From NCBI RefSeq assembly GCF_000379605.1, contig NZ_KB902578.1, positions 645,698-709,697 on the forward strand: a DNA stretch of 64,000 nt, read 5' to 3'. The translations under genes and the position numbers were made by a program. The DNA comes from Rhizobium giardinii bv. giardinii H152. Its GTDB lineage: Bacteria > Pseudomonadota > Alphaproteobacteria > Rhizobiales > Rhizobiaceae. Of this stretch, positions 1 through 8,612 are shown piece by piece (position 1 is the stretch's first letter; every line of letters starts with the position of its first letter). The notes under the pieces were generated by a model, which saw only the letters and a list, made by a program, of their open reading frames with translations, ran no database searches and was not told the DNA's origin.

Positions 1-1170
1 GAGTTCGTCATCGGCATTCCGCATCTCGCCAAGAGCGAGTTCACCGAAGGCGCCGGCCCGAACATCGACATGTATTCGATCCGCCAGGCCGTCGGCATCG
101 GCGCAGGCATCACGCCCTTCAACTTCCCCGCCATGATCCCGATGTGGATGTTCGCGCCGGCGATCGCCTGCGGCAACGCCTTCATCCTGAAGCCGTCCGA
201 GCGCGATCCGTCCGTGCCGATCCGCCTTGCCGAACTGATGATCGAAGCGGGCCTGCCGGCCGGTATCCTCAATGTCGTCAATGGCGACAAGGGCGCGGTC
301 GACGCGATCCTGACGCATCCGGACATCTCCGCCGTGTCCTTCGTCGGTTCGACGCCGATCGCCCGCTACGTCTATGGCACGGCCGCGATGAACGGCAAGC
401 GCGCCCAGTGCTTCGGCGGCGCCAAGAACCACATGATCATCATGCCGGATGCCGATCTCGACCAGGCCGCCAACGCCCTGATGGGTGCGGGCTACGGTTC
501 GGCCGGCGAGCGCTGCATGGCGATCTCGGTTGCCGTTCCCGTCGGCAAGGAAACGGCCGATCGCCTGATCGCCAAGCTGACCCCGATGGTCGAAAGCCTG
601 CGCATTGGCCCCCATACCGACGAAAAGGCCGACATGGGCCCGGTCGTCACCAAGGAAGCCAAGGATCGTATCCTCGGCCTGATCGACAAGGGTGTGGAAC
701 AGGGCGCCACGCTCGTCGTCGACGGTCGTGATTTCTCGCTGCAGGGCTATGAAAACGGCAACTTCATCGGCGGCTGCCTGTTCGACAACGTGACCCCGGA
801 CATGGACATCTACAAGACCGAAATCTTCGGACCGGTTCTCTCCGTCGTTCGCGCCAAGAATTACGAGGAAGCCCTCGATCTGCCGATGAAGCATGAATAC
901 GGCAACGGCGTCGCGATCTACACCCGCGACGGCGATGCGGCCCGCGATTTCGCAAGCCGTATCAATATCGGCATGGTCGGCGTCAACGTTCCGATCCCGG
1001 TTCCGCTCGCCTATCACTCCTTCGGTGGCTGGAAGTCCTCCTCGTTCGGGGACCTCAACCAGCACGGCACGGACTCGATCAAGTTCTGGACCCGCACCAA
1101 GACGGTCACGAGCCGCTGGCCGTCGGGCATCAAGGACGGTGCCGAGTTCGTCATGCCGACGATGAAGTAA
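1..1170 (+). CDS. mmsA: Methylmalonate-semialdehyde dehydrogenase (CoA-acylating), 5' end missing
   Basis: Cut by the left window edge; the reading frame is open from base 1, leaving 389 residues of a family usually near 500. It oxidises (methyl)malonate semialdehyde to propionyl- or acetyl-CoA with NAD+ in valine and myo-inositol breakdown, in the cytoplasm. The catalytic cysteine is in GERCMA (window codons about 169-174). The motif FGGAKNH has Asn where ordinary aldehyde dehydrogenases carry the general-base Glu, which is the known signature of the CoA-acylating subfamily. It ends in TAA at 1168-1170 just before a strong terminator, so it is the last gene of its unit. Whether its job is valine (mmsA) or inositol (iolA) catabolism cannot be told without the left flank. 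Confidence 0.93.
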   Translation, partial: EFVIGIPHLAKSEFTEGAGPNIDMYSIRQAVGIGAGITPFNFPAMIPMWMFAPAIACGNAFILKPSERDPSVPIRLAELMIEAGLPAGILNVVNGDKGAVDAILTHPDISAVSFVGSTPIARYVYGTAAMNGKRAQCFGGAKNHMIIMPDADLDQAANALMGAGYGSAGERCMAISVAVPVGKETADRLIAKLTPMVESLRIGPHTDEKADMGPVVTKEAKDRILGLIDKGVEQGATLVVDGRDFSLQGYENGNFIGGCLFDNVTPDMDIYKTEIFGPVLSVVRAKNYEEALDLPMKHEYGNGVAIYTRDGDAARDFASRINIGMVGVNVPIPVPLAYHSFGGWKSSSFGDLNQHGTDSIKFWTRTKTVTSRWPSGIKDGAEFVMPTMK

Positions 1171-1196
1171 GCTTCATCCACATCCTCCCACACATT

Positions 1197-1222
1197 GGGC
1201 CTCCTCCTCGGAGGCCCTTTTT
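1197..1222 (+). terminator. Rho-independent terminator after mmsA
   Basis: The 8-bp arms GGGCCTCC (1197-1204) and GGAGGCCC (1210-1217) enclose a 5-nt loop and are followed by a run of T. It lies 27 bases after the mmsA stop codon. Confidence 0.9.
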
Positions 1223-1347
1223 CGTTGTGATCGCTGCAGATGATTTGACCTGTGGTGATAGACGTTTAAAAGTTGTGCCGGCGGTCGAATATCGGGGGAT
1301 AGTGGGCCGTCTCTTGATCTGCACGCAATTATCAAGAGGGGGCGACC

Positions 1348-2439
1348 ATGAGCGCGATCGAAACGGCACGTTTGTCGAGGGGGTCAGAGAGCTTTCAACG
1401 GCTGTCATTCACCGGAACGGCCAAAGAGTATTTCGGCATCTGGATCGTCAATATCCTTCTGACGATCGTCACGCTCGGCATCTATTCCGCCTGGGCGAAG
1501 GTGCGGCGAAACCGTTATTTTTACGGCAACACCGTGCTGCTCGGCCGCGCCTTCGAATATCACGCCAAGGGCAAGCAGATCTTCATCGGCCGGCTGATCG
1601 TCTTCGCTTACCTCATCGTCTACAATATTCTCCTGACAGCGTTCCCGATCGCCGGCATTGCGCTTGCCGTTGTCGTTCTCTTGTTCTTCCCCTGGCTGAT
1701 CATGCGCGGCCTGCGCTTCAGTGCCCGGGTGACCAGCTATCGCAATGTCCGTTTCGATTTCACCGGCAAGATGGGCGGCGCCTTCGTCGCCTTCATGGCC
1801 GGCCCGGTCATGGCCTTCCTGTCGCTCGGCATTCTGGCGCCGCTCGCCAGCCGCTGGATGTATCGCTACATGGGCAACAATCTGCGTTATGGCAGCCGCG
1901 CATTCGCCACCGATCCGCGATTGGCGCCGATCTACCAGACCTGGCTCTTCTCGGCGCTGATCATTGTTCTCGGAATGCTGATCGTCGGGGTCGCGGTTCT
2001 TGCCAATATCTCCGTTATCGCTGCACTGATCGATAATCCGGATGTCGTCTCGCCCGAGATGAACGCGTCTCTCATTGTTTTGGCTGTCGTCAGCTATCTC
2101 GCCGTGCTTCTCTCCTTTGGCATTGCAGCTCTGTTCTATCGTGCCGGCGTGCGCAACATCGCCTTGTCCTCGACGGTCTTTGATGGCAGGCATATGCTCA
2201 AAAGCGATCTGTCGCGGTCTCGCTATGTATGGATCGCAGTGTCGAACGTGATCGTCACCGTTCTCACTCTCGGCCTGATGCGGCCCTGGGCGGCGGTGCG
2301 CTTGGCACGCTATGTCAATGAACATACGGCAATCCGGTTCGATGGCGACGTCGGCGAAATCCTGGCCGCTGTCGAACAGGAAGGTACCGCCGTCGGCGCC
2401 GAGTTCATGGAGTTCGAGGGTTTTGATTTTGGCTTCTGA
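1348..2439 (+). CDS. DUF898 (YjgN-like) multi-pass membrane protein
   Basis: 363 aa with about six hydrophobic helices. The sequence matches the DUF898/YjgN family: an opening FTGTAKEYFGIWIVNILLTIVTLGIYSAWAKVR-type block at about residues 25-55 and a related block (ILTLGLMRPWAAVRLARY-like) near residue 310, giving an internally repeated architecture. No enzymatic function is established for the family. The start ATG at 1348 follows a purine-rich AGAGGGGGCGACC. The stop codon lies inside the start of the downstream M48 protease gene, so the two are probably translationally coupled; DUF898 and M48 genes are often neighbours. The role, perhaps membrane or envelope quality control together with the protease, is inference only. 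Confidence 0.85.
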   Translation: MSAIETARLSRGSESFQRLSFTGTAKEYFGIWIVNILLTIVTLGIYSAWAKVRRNRYFYGNTVLLGRAFEYHAKGKQIFIGRLIVFAYLIVYNILLTAFPIAGIALAVVVLLFFPWLIMRGLRFSARVTSYRNVRFDFTGKMGGAFVAFMAGPVMAFLSLGILAPLASRWMYRYMGNNLRYGSRAFATDPRLAPIYQTWLFSALIIVLGMLIVGVAVLANISVIAALIDNPDVVSPEMNASLIVLAVVSYLAVLLSFGIAALFYRAGVRNIALSSTVFDGRHMLKSDLSRSRYVWIAVSNVIVTVLTLGLMRPWAAVRLARYVNEHTAIRFDGDVGEILAAVEQEGTAVGAEFMEFEGFDFGF

Positions 2440-3496
2440 TGAGCCGCTTTGCCGCGGGGACTGGCATCCGCGCAGTTCCAGCCGGTCGGTGCCGGCTCGG
2501 CTGGTGCTAAAGGACGAGCAGATCGCTGCTGTTGCGGAAGAGGGCGAAGAAGCAGCGCTTGCTTCCGCTGCCTTTCCACTCCTGGAGATTTCGGCGCGGG
2601 TGGGGTCGATCCCCCGTCGAGTCGAATTTCCTGATGGTTCCCTGTTCGAAACCACCGACAACGATGCGATCGACCGTCTGCTGCTTGCCAGAGGGCACAG
2701 GCGTGCAGGCCTGGTCCATGGGCTCGAGCGGTGTCATCCCCGCTTGCTGCTTTTCGTTGCCGCCGTTTTCGTTCTGTCCGGCCTGGTCTACCGTTACGCT
2801 CTGCCGGTTCTGGTCGAGATTGCCGTTGCCGTCACGCCACCCGTCCTGCCGCGGCTGATGTCGGTCAGCACGCTGGAAACGCTGGATCGAACCGTGCTCG
2901 ACGAAACAAGGCTGGACGAGGCGAAGAAACGCGCGATTTCCGAAGGCTTCGCCCGCATTGCGGCGCAATCCGCCCGTGGCGCTTCTGCCTACACGTTGAA
3001 CTTCCGGGAGGGTGGAGCGATTGGTCCGAACGCCTTCGCACTGCCAGACGGAACGCTGATCATCACCGACGAACTCGTCGAACTTGCCGGTGGTGACACT
3101 GAAATGCTTGTCGGCGTATTGGCGCACGAGATCGGTCATGTCGAACTGGAACACAGCCTGCGGCAGATCTACCGCGCCGCCGGCATGGCCGGTCTGATCA
3201 TGTTGATTGCCGGCGACGTGGGAGACAGCGTCGAGGACCTGCTTGTCCAGGGCGGCGGTTTGGTCGCGCTGTCCTATTCGCGAGCGGCGGAAACCGCGGC
3301 CGACCGCCATTCGGTCGAACTGATGGAAAAGGCCGGATACGATCCCACCGCCATTGCTCGTTTCTTCGATATCCTTGAGAAAAAACTCGGAGATACGTCG
3401 GGCACGAATATCCTGTCGACACATCCAGGCACCCCGGAGCGCAAGAAGGCGATCCTCGACTTCACGGCGTCGTTGGGACGGCAGACACCGAACTAG
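2429..3496 (+). CDS. M48 family zinc metalloprotease
   Basis: About 355 aa from a proposed TTG start at 2429. Upstream in-frame codons as far as 2312 overlap DUF898 and do not resemble the family, whereas GAGGG at 2416-2420 is correctly spaced for the TTG. The N-terminal ~100 residues are cytosolic-looking, a hydrophobic segment follows at about residues 105-125, then comes the peptidase domain. It contains the zinc motif HEIGH at about residue 233 and the third-ligand motif AAETAADR near residue 287. These are the HExxH and ExxxD signatures of membrane-anchored M48 (HtpX/Oma1-like) proteases. It overlaps DUF898 by 11 bases. Its substrate is unknown; protein quality control at the membrane is the usual role of the family. 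Confidence 0.85.
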   Translation: MASDEPLCRGDWHPRSSSRSVPARLVLKDEQIAAVAEEGEEAALASAAFPLLEISARVGSIPRRVEFPDGSLFETTDNDAIDRLLLARGHRRAGLVHGLERCHPRLLLFVAAVFVLSGLVYRYALPVLVEIAVAVTPPVLPRLMSVSTLETLDRTVLDETRLDEAKKRAISEGFARIAAQSARGASAYTLNFREGGAIGPNAFALPDGTLIITDELVELAGGDTEMLVGVLAHEIGHVELEHSLRQIYRAAGMAGLIMLIAGDVGDSVEDLLVQGGGLVALSYSRAAETAADRHSVELMEKAGYDPTAIARFFDILEKKLGDTSGTNILSTHPGTPERKKAILDFTASLGRQTPN

Positions 3497-3566
3497 GCAT
3501 CTTCTGGATCGGAAGATGGACAGGTCGGATGACTGGCGATGATCACAGCACGGTGATTTTCTGCTT

Positions 3567-3583
3567 TTTGGAATTGTTCCAAA
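3567..3583. promoter_or_regulatory. Irr-type ICE box upstream of rirA
   Basis: TTTGGAATTGTTCCAAA is a perfect 7-bp inverted repeat with a 3-nt centre. It fits the published Irr iron control element TTTRGAAYNRTTCYAAA at every position. Irr represses rirA under low iron in Agrobacterium, so the position about 140 bp upstream of the rirA start makes biological sense. Confidence 0.75.
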
Positions 3584-3615
3584 CTGTCATCCGTTCTATA
3601 TGAGGATGACAGTCA
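3583..3615. promoter_or_regulatory. 10-bp inverted repeat with an IRO-like TGA-N9-TCA motif
   Basis: ACTGTCATCC (3583-3592) and GGATGACAGT (3604-3613) form a perfect inverted repeat with an 11-nt spacer. Overlapping its right arm, TGA-N9-TCA (3601-3615) matches the iron-responsive operator core used by RirA, suggesting autoregulation. TGA-N9-TCA is a weak motif and may be chance. The repeat could also act as an RNA hairpin in the leader. Confidence 0.45.
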
Positions 3616-3720
3616 TGAAATCACCGGCAGAGTCGCTGCTCCGCGTTGTGATTTCGACAGGCCGGGAGGCTCAACGGTTCACGGACCGAGGGGTGCAGAA
3701 ATTTGGAGCGGGAGTAAATA

Positions 3721-4182
3721 ATGCGCCTGACGAAGCAAACGAACTATGCAATCCGCATGCTGATGTATTGCGCTGCCAATGACGGGCATTTGAGCCGCAT
3801 TCCGGAAATCGCCAGGGCATATGGCGTATCCGAACTCTTTCTGTTCAAGATTCTGCAGCCGCTCAACAAGGCTGGCCTTGTCGAGACGGTCCGCGGCCGC
3901 AACGGTGGTGTGCGCCTGCCGAGGCCTGCGGCGGAGATCAGTCTCTTCGACGTCGTCAAAGTGACCGAGGACAGCTTTGCCATGGCGGAATGTTTCGAGG
4001 CGGGGGAGATCGATTGCCCGCTCGTCGATAGCTGCGGCCTGAACGCGGCGCTGCGCAAGGCGCTGAACGCTTTCTTCGAAGTCCTGCAGCAGTATTCCAT
4101 CGACGACCTGGTAAAGGCCCGGCCGCAGATCAACTTCCTGCTCGGTCTCGACCAACTGACCCACCCGAAGACAGCAGCGTGA
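3721..4182 (+). CDS. rirA: Iron-responsive Rrf2 family regulator RirA
   Basis: 153 aa. RirA is the global repressor of iron uptake genes in Rhizobiaceae and senses iron through an Fe-S cluster. The N-terminal winged helix begins MRLTKQTNYAIRMLMYCAA and includes the recognition region around residues 25-60 (IPEIARAYGVSELFLFKIL). Cys91, Cys99 and Cys105 are present at exactly the positions that hold the cluster in known RirA proteins. The start ATG has GGAGCGGGAG upstream. The gene is monocistronic, with its own terminator and an ICE box in front, so the sequence itself suggests Irr control. Identification is firm because the family is highly conserved. Confidence 0.95.
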   Translation: MRLTKQTNYAIRMLMYCAANDGHLSRIPEIARAYGVSELFLFKILQPLNKAGLVETVRGRNGGVRLPRPAAEISLFDVVKVTEDSFAMAECFEAGEIDCPLVDSCGLNAALRKALNAFFEVLQQYSIDDLVKARPQINFLLGLDQLTHPKTAA

Positions 4183-4212
4183 GCCTCATCCTTTGATTTA
4201 GGTGAGACAAGG

Positions 4213-4236
4213 AGCCCGGTTTGTCCGGGCTTTTTT
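4213..4236 (+). terminator. Rho-independent terminator after rirA
   Basis: AGCCCGG (4213-4219) and CCGGGCT (4225-4231) form a stem with a 5-nt loop, followed by a T-run. It lies 30 bases beyond the rirA stop codon. Confidence 0.9.
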
Positions 4237-4242
4237 GTGGGT

Positions 4243-4632
4243 CTATGTCCTTGTCAGATATTCCCTGAGGATGAATTCGATCGCAGTGGGATCGAGTTCC
4301 GCCTTATCGATACGGAAATCGGCGCCGTATTCCTCGAACTTCTGGAAGTAGGGGTCGGCGAGGGATGAGGAGATCACCCCGATCGGCCCGATAAAGCCCT
4401 GTTGGCGCATCGCCGGCACGGTTTCGCGAAAATCTGCCTGCGGCTGTAGCCGGTTGTCCATCAACACCATCGAGACGAGCTTCCCCGATGTGATGAAGTC
4501 GAGGGCGGCTTCGATCGTTTCGCAATAATGCAGATGGATTTCTGCGCTCGAAACCCTTTTCATCAGGCCGCGCATGATCAGATTTTCAGCCGGATCATCA
4601 TCGACGAGCAGGATGTGAATTGGTTCTGTCAT
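4243..4632 (-). CDS. Stand-alone response regulator receiver protein
   Basis: 129 aa, a single CheY-like receiver with no output domain. The acidic pocket is Asp11-Asp13, the phosphoacceptor is Asp59 in VLMDNRL, and the conserved Lys lies in FRIDKAEL near residue 110. It is encoded immediately downstream of a LuxR-type regulator on the same strand, 82 bases apart, so the two may be cotranscribed. There is no cognate histidine kinase next to it. Its partner and output are unknown; such receivers act as phosphotransfer intermediates or bind a target protein. Confidence 0.85.
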   Translation of the reverse strand: MTEPIHILLVDDDPAENLIMRGLMKRVSSAEIHLHYCETIEAALDFITSGKLVSMVLMDNRLQPQADFRETVPAMRQQGFIGPIGVISSSLADPYFQKFEEYGADFRIDKAELDPTAIEFILREYLTRT

Positions 4633-4714
4633 GATGATCTGCTGTTCTTTTTAGTGGAATGGCTGATGAAGAAGACCGGCGCGGTATGCCTCTTTCCGAT
4701 TGGCGATATGGGTA

Positions 4715-5425
4715 TCACTGGATGATCTGCTCCCGTATCGCCTTGGCTACCATCTGGGTTCGATTGACCACGTCGAGTTTCTTCAGGATCGTCGCCGTGT
4801 GCGAGTTGACCGTGTGTTCGGAGACGGAGACGATCAGGGCGATCTCGCTCGCGGTTTTGCCATGAGATATCCAGCGCAGTATCTCGGTTTCCCTTGGCGT
4901 CAGACCCAGTCCCGCCTTGTTGGAGAGGACCAGCCGGTAAAAATAGTCGAACGCGCAGACCGCATCATAACAGAGCTCGAAATGCGCCTGCTGGTCTATG
5001 TCCTCGCAATCGCCAAGAAACAGCACCGCGTAACGCGCGCCGTTCAATCCCGTCACCGGCACGCAGATCAGCATTTCGAAACCGAGCTGCTCCACGAGAT
5101 TGCCACCTTGGCCGTGAGGAGGGTCGTCGGCTTTCCATATGGAAGGAATGGCTGACTTGTGGAGGCTCTTATAGGCGACGGAGTCGCCGAAGCGATGACG
5201 TTTGTCATATTCTTCTGCAAGGCCTGCCGGCAGGTCATGCAGTGCAAGCCGATTCGACAGCATGCAGGCGCTACCTTCGTTGCCGAGTTGCAGGATGGCG
5301 AAATGGTCGAAACCGAAACGCAGCGACATTGTATGGAAAATTCGAAAGAAATCGACCCGATTGAGAGCTTTCTCCAAATCGTTGTCGAAATGGTATCGCC
5401 GGTGGTTGTTCAAAAGAGTTGCCAC
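4715..5425 (-). CDS. LuxR family regulator with autoinducer-binding-like domain (LuxR solo)
   Basis: 236 aa. Residues about 20-160 resemble an autoinducer-binding domain, and residues about 172-236 are a LuxR HTH (LTPRETEILRWISHGKTASEIA, then SEHTVNSHTATILKKL). The domain order and length match quorum-sensing regulators of the TraR/SinR type. No luxI-type synthase gene is in the window, so it is a solo whose ligand cannot be predicted. The downstream receiver gene on the same strand may be its operon partner. About 480 bases separate its start from the ABC importer gene on the opposite strand. Confidence 0.85.
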   Translation of the reverse strand: MATLLNNHRRYHFDNDLEKALNRVDFFRIFHTMSLRFGFDHFAILQLGNEGSACMLSNRLALHDLPAGLAEEYDKRHRFGDSVAYKSLHKSAIPSIWKADDPPHGQGGNLVEQLGFEMLICVPVTGLNGARYAVLFLGDCEDIDQQAHFELCYDAVCAFDYFYRLVLSNKAGLGLTPRETEILRWISHGKTASEIALIVSVSEHTVNSHTATILKKLDVVNRTQMVAKAIREQIIQ

Positions 5426-5909
5426 GACGCCGCCGTCCCCAGTACCACGCGATATGAGTGTAGCGCGCGTATCACTTTAGGCAACTGGCAGTTCAGCGAA
5501 AAAGCCAATTGTCGACGGTTTTGAGGCTTTGTGACGGTGGATTGGCGAGAAGAGGGAGAACTGCATATGGTCGCTCGGTCTATCCCCGCCTGGCAGACTT
5601 CGGCGTGGCAGTCCTCCCAGCCCCGCAGAAGCCCTATGCCATGAGGGCGGCTTGATCGCTATCCGTGCAATTTGGGATTGACAGCGGCGGTAAAGCCAAG
5701 TCGATTCGGTCAGCTACTCTCTCGACGGAAAAAAGTCGTGTATGGCCGCCCCATTTGTCCTGGCCGGAAGAATTTTCCAATTGGACAAATTTTTTTGGGC
5801 GGTTATTGCATTGCGCGATCAAATGTCGTTCCATCCGGCCTTGACCGGAAGCAATGGCGTTCTGCGTCAGAAAAATATGAGAACAAGAACAAAACTGGGA
5901 AACAAGCTC
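5426..5909. other. Intergenic region between luxR-type gene and ABC importer
   Basis: A 484-base divergent intergenic region. Several short open frames run through it, but none has a convincing start, ribosome site or family resemblance. It should hold promoters for both flanking genes. A TTGACA-like hexamer is at 5678-5683, without a clear -10 partner. Confidence 0.4.
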
Positions 5910-7505
5910 ATGAAAAAGCTCTCTACTCTCCTTGCAGCAACCGCAATCGTCACTTTGATGGCAGGTTCTGCATGGTCGAAGACATTGGTCTATTGCTCCG
6001 AAGCATCGCCGGAAGGCTTCGATCCGGGCCTCTACACGGGCGGTCAGACTTTCGATGCGTCATCGCGCACTGTCTATAACCGTCTGGTGGAGTTCAAGCA
6101 TGGCTCGACGGAGCTCGAACCCGGCCTGGCTGAAAGCTATGAAGTCTCCGCCGACGGCACCGAATACACTTTCAAGCTGCGCCCTGGCGTCAAGTTCCAG
6201 ACCACCGAATTCTTCACCCCGACGCGCGAACTCAATGCCGACGACGTCATCTTCTCGTTCGAGCGCCAGTACAAGGCTGACAACCCCTGGAACAAGTATG
6301 TTGCCGGCGCTTCCTGGGAATATTTCTCGGGCATGGGTTTCCCGGACCTGATCGATTCGATCACCAAGGTCGATGACCTGACAGTCAAGTTCAAGCTGAA
6401 GCGCGCCGAAGCGCCGTTCCTCGCAAACCTCGGCATGGATTTCGCCTCGATCCTGTCGAAAGAGTATGCAGACAAACTCGCCGCCGACGGCAAGATGGAA
6501 CTGATGAACCAGCAGCCGCTTGGCACCGGTCCGTTCACCTTCGTCGCCTACCAGACGGACGCTGCGATCCGCTACAAGGCCAACCCGGACTACTGGGCAG
6601 GCAAGGAAAAGATCGACGATCTCGTCTTCGCCATCACCACCGACGCCGCAATTCGTGCGCAGAAGCTGAAGGCCGGCGAATGCCACATCATGCCGTATCC
6701 GAACGCAGCCGACGTTGCCGAGCTGAAGAAGGACGAAAACCTGACGGTTCTCGAGCAGGAAGGCCTGAACGTTTCCTACCTCGCCTACAACACGCTCGTT
6801 GCGCCGTTCGACAAGGCTGAAGTACGCAAGGCGCTCAACATGGCCGTCAACAAGCAGGCCATCGTCGACGCCGTGTTCCAGGGGGCCGCAAAGGTCGCCA
6901 AGAACCCGATCCCGCCGACGATGTGGTCCTACAACGACGCCATCGAGGACGACAAGTATGATCCGGAAGCGGCCAAGAAGATGCTTGAAGAGGCTGGCGT
7001 CAAGGATCTCAAGATGAAGATCTGGGCCATGCCGGTCGCCCGTCCGTACATGCTGAACGCACGCCGGGCAGCGGAACTGATGCAGGCCGATCTGGCCGCG
7101 ATCGGTGTGACGGTCGAAATCGTCTCCTATGAGTGGGCTGAGTATCTGAAGCTGTCCTCCGCCAAGGACCGCGACGGTGCGGCCATCCTCGGCTGGACCG
7201 GTGACAACGGTGATCCGGACAACTTCCTCGATACCCTGCTCGGTTGCGACGCCGTCGGCGGCAACAACCGCGCCCAGTGGTGCAACAAGGAGTTCGACGA
7301 CCTGATGACCAAGGCGAAGGCAACCGCCGACGTCGCAGAGCGCACGAAGTACTATGAAGAAGCACAGGTGATCTTCAAGAAGGAAGCCCCCTGGAACACG
7401 CTCGACCACTCGCTCGTCTTCGTTCCGCTGAGCAAGAAGGTCTCCGGCTTCGTCATGGATCCGCTCGGTATTCACCGCTTCAACGGCGTTGATATCGCAG
7501 AGTAA
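5910..7505 (+). CDS. Periplasmic peptide-binding protein of ABC importer (SBP family 5)
   Basis: 531 aa from the ATG at 5910, which begins a typical signal peptide (MKKLSTLLAATAIVTLMAGSAWS, cleavage near residue 23). An upstream in-frame start at 5742 would bury the signal and is rejected. The mature protein is a DppA/OppA-like family 5 binding protein (EASPEGFDPGLYTGGQTFDASS near the N terminus, PLGTGPF and PNPDYW-type motifs in the middle). It captures di- or oligopeptides in the periplasm and delivers them to the permeases encoded just downstream. It is the first gene of a five-gene operon. The DppA-like N terminus suggests dipeptides or haem-like ligands, but specificity cannot be read from sequence. 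Confidence 0.93.
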   Translation: MKKLSTLLAATAIVTLMAGSAWSKTLVYCSEASPEGFDPGLYTGGQTFDASSRTVYNRLVEFKHGSTELEPGLAESYEVSADGTEYTFKLRPGVKFQTTEFFTPTRELNADDVIFSFERQYKADNPWNKYVAGASWEYFSGMGFPDLIDSITKVDDLTVKFKLKRAEAPFLANLGMDFASILSKEYADKLAADGKMELMNQQPLGTGPFTFVAYQTDAAIRYKANPDYWAGKEKIDDLVFAITTDAAIRAQKLKAGECHIMPYPNAADVAELKKDENLTVLEQEGLNVSYLAYNTLVAPFDKAEVRKALNMAVNKQAIVDAVFQGAAKVAKNPIPPTMWSYNDAIEDDKYDPEAAKKMLEEAGVKDLKMKIWAMPVARPYMLNARRAAELMQADLAAIGVTVEIVSYEWAEYLKLSSAKDRDGAAILGWTGDNGDPDNFLDTLLGCDAVGGNNRAQWCNKEFDDLMTKAKATADVAERTKYYEEAQVIFKKEAPWNTLDHSLVFVPLSKKVSGFVMDPLGIHRFNGVDIAE

Positions 7506-7598
7506 TCTTTCATTCGATCTATGCCGCCGCATGTGTGGTGGCAGTTTCCGGCGGCTCGATTTCCTCGGGCCGCCGGTTTCACAACCGGACTAACGCCC

Positions 7599-8603
7599 AT
7601 GTTGCGCTTTATTTTCGGACGGCTCGCCGTCCTGATCCCCACGTTTATCGGGGTATCCATTATCGCTTTCTCGTTCATCCGCCTGCTTCCCGGTGATCCG
7701 GTAATGCTGATGTCGGGCGAGCGCGTGATGTCTCCCGAACGCCATGCCCAGCTGATGGCCGACCTCGGTCTCGACCGGCCGATCTACATCCAGTATTTCG
7801 ACTATCTGCTGAACCTGTTGCAAGGCGATTTCGGCAGCTCGATCGTCACCAAACGTGCCGTGCTGACCGATTTCCTGCAATTGTTCCCCGCAACCATTGA
7901 GCTGTCTCTCTGCGCCATCATTCTGGCCGTTTGCCTCGGCGTTCCGGCAGGCGTGCTGGCCGCGGTCAAGCGCGGTACCTGGCTCGATCAGACGCTGATG
8001 GGGACCGCGCTGGTCGGTTATTCCATGCCGATCTTCTGGTGGGGGCTGCTGCTCGTCATCTTCTTCTCGGGATATCTCGGCTGGACGCCCGTCTCGGGCC
8101 GTATCTCGCTGATGTACTTCTTCCCGCAGGTCACCGGCTTCATGCTGATCGACAGCCTGATCTCGGGGCAGGCAGGCGCCTTCAAATCGGCGGTCACCTA
8201 TCTGATCCTGCCGACCATCGTGCTTGCAACGATCCCGCTGGCTGTCATCGCCCGCCAGACGCGCTCTGCGATGCTGGAGGTGCTCGGCGAGGACTATGTG
8301 CGAACCGCCCGCTCGAAGGGTCTGTCGCCATTCCGCGTGATCGGCATCCACGCGCTGCGCAATGCCCTGATCCCTGTCGTCACCACTATCGGACTTCAGG
8401 TGGGGGTTCTGCTCGCCGGCGCGATCCTGACCGAAACCATCTTCTCATGGCCGGGTATCGGCAAGTGGATGGTCGATTCGGTGTTCAAGCGCGACTATCA
8501 GGTGGTGCAGGGCGGCCTGATGCTGATCGCCGCCGTGATCATGGTCGTCAACCTCATCGTCGATGTGCTCTACGGGTTCATCAATCCGCGTATCCGGTAC
8601 TAG
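7599..8603 (+). CDS. ABC peptide importer permease, DppB type
   Basis: 334 aa from MLRFIFGRLAVLIPTF at 7599; a longer frame from 7521 adds a non-family tail. It is a polytopic membrane protein of the DppB/OppB family with the N-terminal signature helix, the motif FIRLLPGDPVMLM, and the cytoplasmic EAA loop (RTARSKGLSPFRVIGIHALRNALIP) that contacts the ATPases. It pairs with the DppC-type permease that begins 9 bases after its stop codon. The 93 bases before its start contain a GC-rich imperfect inverted repeat, which may adjust expression relative to the abundant binding protein. Confidence 0.93.
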   Translation: MLRFIFGRLAVLIPTFIGVSIIAFSFIRLLPGDPVMLMSGERVMSPERHAQLMADLGLDRPIYIQYFDYLLNLLQGDFGSSIVTKRAVLTDFLQLFPATIELSLCAIILAVCLGVPAGVLAAVKRGTWLDQTLMGTALVGYSMPIFWWGLLLVIFFSGYLGWTPVSGRISLMYFFPQVTGFMLIDSLISGQAGAFKSAVTYLILPTIVLATIPLAVIARQTRSAMLEVLGEDYVRTARSKGLSPFRVIGIHALRNALIPVVTTIGLQVGVLLAGAILTETIFSWPGIGKWMVDSVFKRDYQVVQGGLMLIAAVIMVVNLIVDVLYGFINPRIRY

Positions 8604-8612
8604 GAGGGTCCG

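Noticed and set aside
3600..3782. 60-codon open frame before rirA
   Set aside because: It overlaps the operator-like repeat and the rirA start, lacks a ribosome site and has no resemblance to a known leader peptide.
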